NCBI RefSeq assembly: GCF_000455325.1
Contig: NZ_HG322952.1
Location: 800,382 to 864,381, forward strand
Source of the DNA: Mycolicibacterium septicum DSM 44393
GTDB taxonomy: Bacteria > Actinomycetota > Actinomycetes > Mycobacteriales > Mycobacteriaceae
Direction: 5' to 3'
Length of the DNA stretch: 64,000 nucleotides
In this document: positions 57,564-64,000 of the stretch, piece by piece
Position numbering within the stretch: the stretch's first letter is position 1
How the letters are laid out: each line of letters opens with the position of its first letter
Translations under genes and position numbers: made by a program
Notes under the pieces: model-generated
What the model saw: the letters and a program-made list of their open reading frames with translations, nothing else
What the model was told of the DNA's origin: nothing
The model's database searches: none

Positions 57564-58694
57564 TCAAGCGATCGCGTTGACAGCGGCAGACAGCTTCGAT
57601 TCGAACGCAGCCGGCAGCGGGATGTACCCGTTGTCGGCCAGGCCTTCCTGACCCGCACCGATCGTCGACTGCAGGAATGCCTTGACGGCCTGGCCGGTGT
57701 CGGCGTCGGGGTACTTCGAGCAGACGATCTCGTAGGTGGCCAGCACGATCGGGTAGGCCCCGGTCTCGGTCGGCTTGTAGAACGAAACCGTGTCCAGCAC
57801 GAGGTCGTTGCCTTCACCCTTGATCGTGGCGCCCGAGATGGTCTTGCCGACAGTCTCGGTGCTGATCTCGACCGGCTCCGGGCCCGCCGAGGTGACGATC
57901 TTGGCCGTCGACAGGCCCTGGGCCTGGGCGAAGGACCATTCGTTGTAGGTGATCGATCCCGGGGTGTTCTTGATGGCCGCCGAGGTGCCCTCGTTGCCCT
58001 TGGCACCCTCGCCAACTCCGCCGGCGAACGCCTTGCCCGCACCCTTGCCCCAGGCACCGTCAGACGCTGCGTCGAGGTACTTCTGGAAGTTGTCAGTGGT
58101 ACCGGACTCATCGCTGCGGAACACGACGGTGATCGGCTGCGCGGGCAGCGTGGCCGACGGGTTGAGCGCCTTGATCGCCGGGTCGTCCCAGGTCTTGATG
58201 GTTCCGTTGAAGATCTTGGCGGCGGTGGGCCCGTCGAGCACCAGCCCGTCGACGCCCTCGAGGTTGTAGGTAACCGCGATCGGGCCGAACACCACCGGCA
58301 GGTTCCAGGCGGGCGATCCACACCGCTCGGCGGCCTTGTCGTACTCGCCCTTGTCCTTGCTCAGCGGGGAGTCAGAACCACCGATGTCGGTCTGCTTGCC
58401 GACGAACTCGCTCACACCGGCGCCGGAGCCGTTGGAGGTGTAGTTGAGGGTGTAGCCCGAGCAAGCCTGCTCGTAGGCGTTGACGAACCGGGTCATGGCG
58501 TTGGCCTGCGCAGTGGACCCGCTGGCCTTCAGCGACTTCTTGCCTGCGCAGTCGACACCTGACGATGAAGCCTCGCCGGCGGCCTTGGTCGCGCTAGAAC
58601 CAGATTCTGCATTGTTGTCACTGCCACACGCCGAAAGCACCAGGCTGCCTGCGGCCATCAGGCTCAGCGCAGCACCGAAACGGTTGAGCTTCAC
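57564..58694 (-). CDS. pstS: Phosphate-binding lipoprotein PstS
   Basis: This encodes 376 residues with a lipobox (LVLSACGSD, Cys23) and the phosphate-binding domain: KASGSTAQANAM, the FVGKQTDIGGSDSPLS segment, VFRSDESGTTDNFQKYL and ITYNEWSFAQAQG carry the phosphate-contact Thr, Ser, Asp and Arg. It delivers phosphate outside the membrane to PstC/PstA. High-affinity PstS proteins also discriminate against arsenate, and the neighbouring arsC gene makes that relevant. PHO-box-like repeats lie 126 bp upstream. The type resembles PstS3 of M. tuberculosis. Confidence 0.94.
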   Translation of the reverse strand: MKLNRFGAALSLMAAGSLVLSACGSDNNAESGSSATKAAGEASSSGVDCAGKKSLKASGSTAQANAMTRFVNAYEQACSGYTLNYTSNGSGAGVSEFVGKQTDIGGSDSPLSKDKGEYDKAAERCGSPAWNLPVVFGPIAVTYNLEGVDGLVLDGPTAAKIFNGTIKTWDDPAIKALNPSATLPAQPITVVFRSDESGTTDNFQKYLDAASDGAWGKGAGKAFAGGVGEGAKGNEGTSAAIKNTPGSITYNEWSFAQAQGLSTAKIVTSAGPEPVEISTETVGKTISGATIKGEGNDLVLDTVSFYKPTETGAYPIVLATYEIVCSKYPDADTGQAVKAFLQSTIGAGQEGLADNGYIPLPAAFESKLSAAVNAIA

Positions 58695-58819
58695 GTAGCT
58701 CCTTATTAGAGGTCAGGGTGGTCAACTCCCGTTGCCACCACGGCGGGCCAAGCCGCGGAACGGCTGTTCCGCCGAGCAGAACCGATGGCTGCTCGGGACC
58801 TGAACCTAAAGGTTGCCAG

Positions 58820-58857
58820 TGAACCCACAGCACAACCCGGATGAACGGAAGATGAAC
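58820..58857 (-). promoter_or_regulatory. PHO-box-like repeats upstream of pstS
   Basis: On the minus strand GTTCATCTTCC and GTTCATCCGGG are adjacent 11-bp units (TGAAC at 58853 and 58842 on the plus strand). A third GTTCA lies 22 bp further (58820), again in phase. This is the layout of PHO boxes and of RegX3 targets. The rest of the 360-bp pstS/arsC gap holds a TATTGA/TCAATA dyad (58921-58933) and no gene. Confidence 0.65.
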
Positions 58858-59054
58858 CACCTTGACGGCCTCAGGTCGATTCACGCTGCCCTCTTGACGG
58901 CGCCGATATAGCTCAACAAGTATTGAGTCAATATTTCTGGACTGAAATCGTCGCTCCCGCCGAGAGGTCCGCGCCTACCGCTCCATAGGTGTGGTCCTCC
59001 AGAACCCCTGACGTCCGCCACTTCGCTATAGGCCCGAAGGAGGTCACTGCCACC

Positions 59055-59720
59055 ATGTCCGACAACGTCGCCACCCACCTGCGCTCCGACCTGTCCATCG
59101 ATCAGCAGCTCGCGCTCAAGACCGCAGCGGTTCGGCTCGAAAACGAGTTCACCGACAGCTTCGGCATCGAGACCATCGAGCGATTTCTGCACTCCTCCTA
59201 TGACCAGTTCGCGAGCAGGGCCTCGATCCCACGGTTTCTGCCGCTGCTGGCCGAGCGCTTCGCACGCCAACGGTTACGGGCGCTGGCCAAGGTGGAAGGC
59301 AAGAGCGATACCGGCAAGCCGACCGTGCTGTTCCTGTGCACGCACAATGCCGGTCGCTCCCAGATGGCCTTGGGATTCTTCAGCCATTTCGCCGGGGATG
59401 CGGCGGTGGCGTGGTCGGGCGGCTCGGAGCCGGGCAATGAGATCAACCCGGCTGCGGTGGCCGCGATGTCCGAACGCGGGATCGACATCTCCGGTGAGTA
59501 CCCCAAGCCCTGGACTGAGGAGATCGTTCGGGCTGCCGATGTGGTGATCACGATGGGATGCGGCGATGCCTGCCCGGTCTTCCCGGGTCGCCGCTATGAG
59601 GAATGGAAGCTGGAGGATCCGGCGAGCATGAATGTCGATGCGGTGCGCCCCATCCGCGATGACATCGAACGCCGAGTTCGTCAGCTGCTCAACGAACTTG
59701 GCGTTGCCGCTCATGCGTAA
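59055..59720 (+). CDS. arsC: Arsenate reductase (LMW-phosphatase type) with N-terminal three-helix domain
   Basis: This encodes 221 residues. The N-terminal 85 are helical (IDQQLALKTAAVRLENEF, FGIETIERFLHSSYDQFA), a domain often fused to actinobacterial ArsC. The catalytic domain begins TVLFLCTHNAGRSQMA with the CX5R P-loop, has DVVITMGCGDACPVFPG with further Cys, and ends with WKLEDPASMNVDAVRPIRDD. It reduces arsenate to arsenite; actinobacterial enzymes of this kind usually use mycothiol. The ATG at 59055 has a GAAGGAGG site upstream. It diverges from pstS, so phosphate uptake and arsenate reduction share a control region. Confidence 0.92.
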   Translation: MSDNVATHLRSDLSIDQQLALKTAAVRLENEFTDSFGIETIERFLHSSYDQFASRASIPRFLPLLAERFARQRLRALAKVEGKSDTGKPTVLFLCTHNAGRSQMALGFFSHFAGDAAVAWSGGSEPGNEINPAAVAAMSERGIDISGEYPKPWTEEIVRAADVVITMGCGDACPVFPGRRYEEWKLEDPASMNVDAVRPIRDDIERRVRQLLNELGVAAHA

Positions 59721-59781
59721 CCGCTTGCGCCACCGATTCCCTTCGTCGGCTTGCGCTACCCGAGGGCGCGGGGCCGGTCGC

Positions 59782-60078
59782 ATGGGACCTCAGCCCGGCG
59801 CCCCGCTGCGTTCCGCGCTGACCGCGGCGATTGGGTGGCTGAGGGCCGGCTATGCCGAACAGGCGCCACGCACAGGGCATGCGACGTTGATCGCACTGCA
59901 CGGGCCGGCGTCTCTGACGGCGCGCCAGCTCAGCTGCGCGATCGCCGCGCTCGGCGACGGCCCGTCATCTTCTGCTGACATCGACGTGGCAATCACCATG
60001 GCCACCAACCGGTTACCGACACCCAGTCAGCGTTGCGCCGTCAGCCGGGCATGGCGGGATCGTTTGTTGCCGCAGTGA
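59782..60078 (+). CDS. DUF3349-like small protein
   Basis: This encodes about 98 residues that resemble DUF3349: RSALTAAIGWLRAGYAEQAP near the start and the signature DIDVAITMATNRLPTPSQR near the end. The family is small, helical, cytosolic and of unknown function, common in mycobacteria. I take the ATG at 59782; an ATG at 59713 overlapping arsC would add a basic N-terminal arm. It may be cotranscribed with arsC. Confidence 0.62.
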   Translation: MGPQPGAPLRSALTAAIGWLRAGYAEQAPRTGHATLIALHGPASLTARQLSCAIAALGDGPSSSADIDVAITMATNRLPTPSQRCAVSRAWRDRLLPQ

Positions 60079-60146
60079 TCGGCGGAGCGGGTGCTGGCCA
60101 TCGATCACGATGGCCAGCAACACACTCGCAGGCTCGGCGCCCACCT

Positions 60147-61655
60147 TCACCACCTGTGGCTGGCGATTTCCTTGAAGGTCTCGTCGTATTGCTTGGTGGC
60201 ATCTCGTGCGCGATCCGGTGACCCGCCGAACAGGCCAGCACGCAACGGTTCCCACTGCTCCCCGCGGAGCTGCAGTTCATCGGCGAAGTCTTTCACCGGT
60301 TCGCAGTGACGGTGGGCATAGCGCCAGGTGGAACGTCCGAACCACTTGTTTCGGGAGTAGGACGGGCGGCCAGACTCAGCGGCCCGCATGAATCCGAGGT
60401 CCTCGTTCACGACTCCGACGGCAATCTCGGTGTAGTCGAACGCATCCTGGTAGGCGTCGTCGTCCGGGAACTGGTCTACGAAGCTCGGCTTCAAGATAGC
60501 GAACAGCCACTCGGAAACCGGGGTGTGGAACTTCCCGTACTTCTTGTTGTATCCAGCCAGGGCGGTGGCAAGGTCATCATCGGTGGTCTCTGAGCGAGCC
60601 AGGATGTGGGCCGCGACTTCGGCAGCTCCGCCGAAAGGTGTGTAGGGGCTGACGGTTTCGATGATCGCCACGCGTTTTCCCTGCAGGCGGGGGTTCGGGA
60701 CCACATTGTCCACGATGAGCGCCCGGAAGTTGTCCCAGCGGCCCTGGCCACTGGATGCCATGGCGGCGACGGTAACCGTGAGGAGGCTCGGGAGGTAGCG
60801 CAGCGCGTTGAGCGAGTCGCCCACCATCTTCACCGCCTCCGCAGTGAGGGCGCGGATGCCTTTGATCCACGGCGACAGCGACTCTGGGGATCCCCAGCGT
60901 GCAGCGACCTGAAGCGATGCACAGAAAGGCTCGACCAACCGCCAGTAGTCGATCGCGGTTTCCGCAATCTGGACGATGTGCTCGTCGTTGGTGGTGCCGG
61001 AGAACGCCGAGGGGAAACGCTCGGTGTCACGCATGCCTGCCAGCATGTTGGAGATCTCCTGGGTGATCAGTTCATCGAGTTCGATCTCCCGGGACGGGTC
61101 GCGGATCATGTCTTTGGTGAGCCGCCGCAGCAGGGCTGGACGCTCGGCAGCGGCGGCTTCGCTGACTGCTGTTCGAACGGTGGCGGGGTCGACCCCGGTC
61201 AGGCCCATGGCCTTCTTGGTGGCCTCGATCAGTTTCACCACGTTCTCGGCGTAGTTGTCGCCGAACAGGTCGATGTAATTGATGTCGCGAAGCGTCCGGC
61301 CACCACCAAGATCCCATTCGGGGATCTCGCAGTCATCGAATCGCACGGGAATGAGCCAGGTTCGGCCAGGCGGGCGCAGGCGGAATTCCTCTGCAGCGAG
61401 CGTGATCTCTTCATTCTGGTAACTCTTGGGCTTGCCGGTGGACTTCGTTGAGAAGCATGCGAGGAAGGCCAGTGAGCCAGAGCTGATCGCCTCGCGGATC
61501 TTGGCCTTCCACATGTCGCCAGGCCCCAGATCGGCCCTGTCCCGCCAGTGCGGAATGCTGGCCGCGTTCAGCAGGTTGCACAGCTTGTCGACGTGATCGC
61601 TGTCTTCATGGACATAGGAAATGAACGCGTGCTCGGATGCGGACTGCTCCGTCAT
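60147..61655 (-). CDS. TIR-domain protein (candidate anti-phage defence effector)
   Basis: This encodes 502 residues. The N-terminal 145 or so form a TIR domain: HAFISYVHEDSDHVDKL (first strand), IPHWRDRADLGPGDMW, and SYQNEEITLAAEEF, whose Glu82/Glu83 sit where catalytic TIR NADases have their Glu. The remaining 350 residues are helical with DIRPDPS-type charged regions and no family I know; they could be a sensor. Bacterial TIR proteins deplete NAD in phage defence. The ATG at 61655 is chosen because the TIR fold begins at residue 9. It lies alone between the DUF3349-like gene and the arsR region. Confidence 0.78.
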   Translation of the reverse strand: MTEQSASEHAFISYVHEDSDHVDKLCNLLNAASIPHWRDRADLGPGDMWKAKIREAISSGSLAFLACFSTKSTGKPKSYQNEEITLAAEEFRLRPPGRTWLIPVRFDDCEIPEWDLGGGRTLRDINYIDLFGDNYAENVVKLIEATKKAMGLTGVDPATVRTAVSEAAAAERPALLRRLTKDMIRDPSREIELDELITQEISNMLAGMRDTERFPSAFSGTTNDEHIVQIAETAIDYWRLVEPFCASLQVAARWGSPESLSPWIKGIRALTAEAVKMVGDSLNALRYLPSLLTVTVAAMASSGQGRWDNFRALIVDNVVPNPRLQGKRVAIIETVSPYTPFGGAAEVAAHILARSETTDDDLATALAGYNKKYGKFHTPVSEWLFAILKPSFVDQFPDDDAYQDAFDYTEIAVGVVNEDLGFMRAAESGRPSYSRNKWFGRSTWRYAHRHCEPVKDFADELQLRGEQWEPLRAGLFGGSPDRARDATKQYDETFKEIASHRW

Positions 61656-61850
61656 GGTGTTGTCGTGACCTTCCGTCTCGAAAGTTCTCCGGCCCAGCGT
61701 TCGCTGAGCCGCTCTTTGGGTGGCTTCGCAAACACTACACCTAGTGGTCATCGAGCTGGGGGCATACAACATGTTCTGAATAACATTTATGGAATTTCCA
61801 GCTCAGGACATTGCTGAGCATGCAGGCATCGGCGTGTCGCCAGAACAAAA

Positions 61851-61882
61851 AGAGCCCCGCACTCGACGGAGTGCGGGGCTCT
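61851..61882 (-). terminator. Strong intrinsic terminator, minus strand
   Basis: There are perfect 14-bp arms (AGAGCCCCGCACTC and its complement) around GACG, followed on the minus strand by TTTTTGTT. It would end transcripts arriving from the right, that is, from arsR (stop 62201) or an unseen transcript in 61883-62200. Efficiency should be high. Confidence 0.8.
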
Positions 61883-62200
61883 CAATAGTTCATCGGTGCC
61901 CTAGGTGCCACCCAAAGGTCACGACATCGACACTGTGCAGGATCGAGCACCACAACGTCAACTACCGACAAGGGTGAGGTTGCCGAGCTCACACTTCGAA
62001 CCCCGATTCGGCACCGTGACCGAAACCGCAGGCCCGCGGCACCGGATTGCGCGGGCAGACCACTCGGAGCCACGGCCCAGATCGAGGCTGGGCGTGAAAA
62101 TTACTGCGATTTAAGAGAATTGGCGCCAATGGCCGACAACTGGCCGAACAAGGACGGCCCGCCTAGGACAGAAGGGGCGGCGGGGCGGGTAGACCTGGGA
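61883..62200. other. Non-coding stretch between terminator and arsR
   Basis: No gene is supported in this 318-bp stretch. A strong minus-strand terminator bounds it on the left. It contains GGTTCGAA-like T-loop text on the minus strand, but no acceptor or T-stem pairing, and small palindromes near 62121-62150 (TTGGCGCCAA, TGGCC...GGCCA). A minus-strand small RNA or a long arsR 3' UTR is possible. Confidence 0.45.
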
Positions 62201-62554
62201 CTAGCGGGCCATCAGCAGGTGCGCGACACGCTCAAGCGCGACTTCGTTGACCCGGTAGTAGGCCCATTTGCTGCGCTGCTCACGGCTAACCAGGCCAGTC
62301 TCGACGAGCAATTTCATGTGGTGCGACACCGTCGACTGCGACAGACCCAGGGGCTCGGTGAGGTCGCAGGCGCAGGCCTCACCGCCGGCCGAGGCGGCGA
62401 TCAGTGACAGCAGCTTGACTCTGGCCGGATCGGCCAGGGCCTTGAACACCGCCGCGAGCCGTTCGGCTGCCGGCGTGTCGATCACACCGCCGGTCAGCGG
62501 AGAGCAGCACGCACCGATATCGGTGGCGGTCACCGCGACAGTTGCGCTGGCCAT
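62201..62554 (-). CDS. arsR: ArsR family arsenic-responsive repressor
   Basis: This encodes 117 residues with a winged helix (LGLSQSTVSHHMKLLVETGL). Cys16-Cys17 (GACCSPL) and Cys61/Cys63 (EACACDL) give two thiol pairs; a site built from N-terminal Cys pairs and the ELCVCDL-like pair is known for actinobacterial As(III) sensors. The ATG at 62554 is preferred to one at 62572. It diverges from the flavoprotein gene with repeated TCGATGTATCGA elements between them. Confidence 0.9.
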   Translation of the reverse strand: MASATVAVTATDIGACCSPLTGGVIDTPAAERLAAVFKALADPARVKLLSLIAASAGGEACACDLTEPLGLSQSTVSHHMKLLVETGLVSREQRSKWAYYRVNEVALERVAHLLMAR

Positions 62555-62585
62555 GACCCCAGTATGCCACACACATTGACAAACA

Positions 62586-62615
62586 TCGATGTATCGAGCA
62601 TTGTCGATGTATCGA
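62586..62615. promoter_or_regulatory. ArsR operator repeats between arsR and the flavoprotein gene
   Basis: TCGATGTATCGA occurs at 62586-62597 and 62604-62615, 18 bp apart, and a further TGTCGAT lies at 62620-62626. Each unit is nearly self-complementary (TCGAT..ATCGA). ArsR dimers binding both would cover both divergent promoters. Confidence 0.72.
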
Positions 62616-62640
62616 TAGTTGTCGATCCGAGGAGAGAAGA

Positions 62641-63974
62641 TGTCCGACCTGCCCGTTGTTGTGATCGGTGCCGGCCCGCAAGGCCTGGCTGCCGCTGCGC
62701 ACTTGTTGGAACGCGGCCTGACGCCGCTGGTGCTGGAGGCCGGCAGCGGGCCGGGTTCGGCGATCCAGGGCTGGTCTCATGTACGTACGTTCTCGCCGTG
62801 GCCCGAGTTGATCGATCCGGCGGCTGCCCGGCTGCTGGCTCCGACCGGGTGGGTAGCTCCGGCTTCGGGGTACCCCACCGGGCAAGAGTGGATCGACGAC
62901 TATGTGGCGCCGTTGGCGCAGGCCCTCGGTGATCGGGTGCATTACGACGCCCGGGTAGTGGGCGTTTCGCGTCAGGGCCATGACCGGGTGCTCAGCACCG
63001 GGCGTGCGGAATCCCCATTCGTGGTGCGCATCAGCGATGAGGCCGGCGCGCAGTCTCGGGTGTTGGCCCAGGCTGTGATCGACGCCTCGGGGACCTGGAC
63101 GCAGCCCAATCCTGCGGGCGCCGACGGTCTTCCGGCCATCGGCGAGCAGGCGGCTGCCGACGCGGGTCTGGTGACCTACATCCCCGCCTCGCGCAACCAA
63201 TCTGAGAAGTTCTCCGGTAACCATGTGGTGGTCGTCGGCAATGGCCATTCAGCGATGACCGCAGTCATCGAGTTGGCCGAGGTGGTCCGCGAGGATCCGT
63301 CCACGCAGGTGTCGTGGGTGTGGCGGCGCGGCGCGGTGGGTGATGGTTTCGGCGGCGGCGAGGCCGATGCGTTGCCGCAGCGTGGCGCGCTGGGGATTCG
63401 GGCCCGGGCGGCTGTCGATGCCGGACTGGTCAAGCTGCACACCGGGTTCCGCACCGAGCGCGTCGATCGCGTCGAGGACCAGGTGGTGCTGGTCGCCGAC
63501 GACGAGCGCACGCTGGCGCCGGCTGATCATGTCGTGGTGCTGACCGGTTTCCGGCCTGATCTGTCGTTCCTGTCGGAGGTGCGACTGGATCTGGACCCGA
63601 TCCTGCAGGCCCCGGCCAAGCTGGCCCCCGAGATCGATCCCAACCTGCACTCGTGCGGCAGTGTGCCCCCACACGGCGCGACCGAGCTTGCCCATCCCGA
63701 CGAGCCGGGCCTGTATCTGGTGGGGATGAAGTCCTACGGGCGCGCCCCGACCTTCTTGGCGTTGACCGGTTATGAGCAGGTGCGCAGCGTGGCCGCGGAA
63801 CTGGCCGGTGACCACGAGGCGGCGCAGCGCGTCGAATTGGTGTTGCCCGAGACCGGTGTGTGCAGCGGCGGCGGCCTGGTTGATGACGCTGAGGCGGCCA
63901 ATGAGGGCGGCTGCTGCAGCACGGCCAGCGCCCCGCAGCCGTTGACGTTGTCACTCAATCCGATCGGCGGATGA
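62641..63974 (+). CDS. FAD-dependent oxidoreductase of ars operons
   Basis: This encodes 444 residues of the flavin monooxygenase/thioredoxin-reductase-like fold: the first GxGxxG in PVVVIGAGPQGLAAAAHLL and the second in HVVVVGNGHSAMTAVIELAE, with VVVLTGFRPDLSFL near the C-terminus. The tail has Cys in VCSGGG and GGCCST, fit for As(III) thiol chemistry. Such flavoproteins are frequent in actinobacterial ars clusters and are sometimes called ArsO, but the reaction is not settled. It diverges from arsR and starts behind a GAGGAGAG site. The island goes on past the window. Confidence 0.85.
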
Positions 63975-64000
63975 CCTCACCGCGCAGTGCATCACTGCCG

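Noticed and set aside
61960..62040. A tRNA-like GGTTCGAA on the minus strand
   Set aside because: No T-stem, anticodon arm or acceptor pairing can be formed around it.
36275..64000. Integrase, transposase or relaxase genes of the island
   Set aside because: I looked for these and found none that I could support; only an RHH protein of MobC-like type is present, so the mode of entry is open.
1..64000. CRISPR arrays
   Set aside because: No regularly spaced repeat series of the needed length was seen anywhere in the window.

Overview
The window is high-GC actinobacterial DNA, most likely from a rapidly growing mycobacterium (Mycolicibacterium or a relative). I infer this from gene families and gene order, not from a database search. 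Three stretches look like known M. tuberculosis neighbourhoods recalled from memory: alpha-keto-acid decarboxylase, Far-like CoA transferase and SRPBCC genes (like Rv0853c-Rv0856); an FAD dehydrogenase beside a TetR gene (like Rv3829c-Rv3830c); and MpaB-like oxygenase, TetR, desA1, dus, LCP protein, phoU and pstB (like Rv0826 down to Rv0820).

Bases 1 to about 36,270 look like ordinary chromosome: an NCS1 transporter with a GntR regulator, a membrane protein with a PknH-like sensor domain, universal stress proteins, the decarboxylase/CoA-transferase/SRPBCC group with an orphan Hcp-like protein, and two TetR systems with readable operators. Next come an NAD-salvage operon (PRPP synthetase-like gene, nadV, nrtR) behind a 26-bp palindrome, a four-gene ATGA-coupled cassette (TIGR04222-type Cys/Gly-tailed membrane protein, DUF692/MNIO enzyme, small partner, L,D-transpeptidase), four tRNA genes, then desA1, dus, the LCP gene, phoU and pstB.

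At about 36,270 pstA breaks off after its last 95 or so codons, and what follows looks like a genomic island that runs to the end of the window. In order it carries hypothetical genes; a cadmium/lead-type operon (CmtR-like regulator, P1B ATPase, truncated LspA, CadD); two mercury-type units (merR-merB, and a MerR-led operon with a MerT-like protein, a TlpA-like lipoprotein and CcdA); a third MerR gene with a ferredoxin and an arsenite permease; an ApeA-like HEPN protein with a SEC-C/HNH partner; a small RHH/HTH gene pair; and a second, complete pst operon (pstS, pstC, pstA, pstB) that continues into an atypical OmpR-type regulator and a helicase-associated-repeat protein. It ends with an arsenate reductase, a TIR-domain protein, and a divergent arsR/flavoprotein pair. 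I see no integrase or transposase.

The strongest leads are the DUF692/TIGR04222 cassette (a possible Cys-modifying pathway on a membrane-anchored tail), the ApeA/SEC-C-HNH pair and the TIR protein as candidate phage defences, the duplicated pst locus that marks the island edge, and the pst-linked regulator whose phospho-acceptor Asp position is Gln. Several operators can be read directly: two matching TetR sites, the palindrome before the NAD-salvage operon, 11-bp-phased PHO-box-like repeats before phoU and before the second pstS, and MerR-type promoters with 19-bp spacers.
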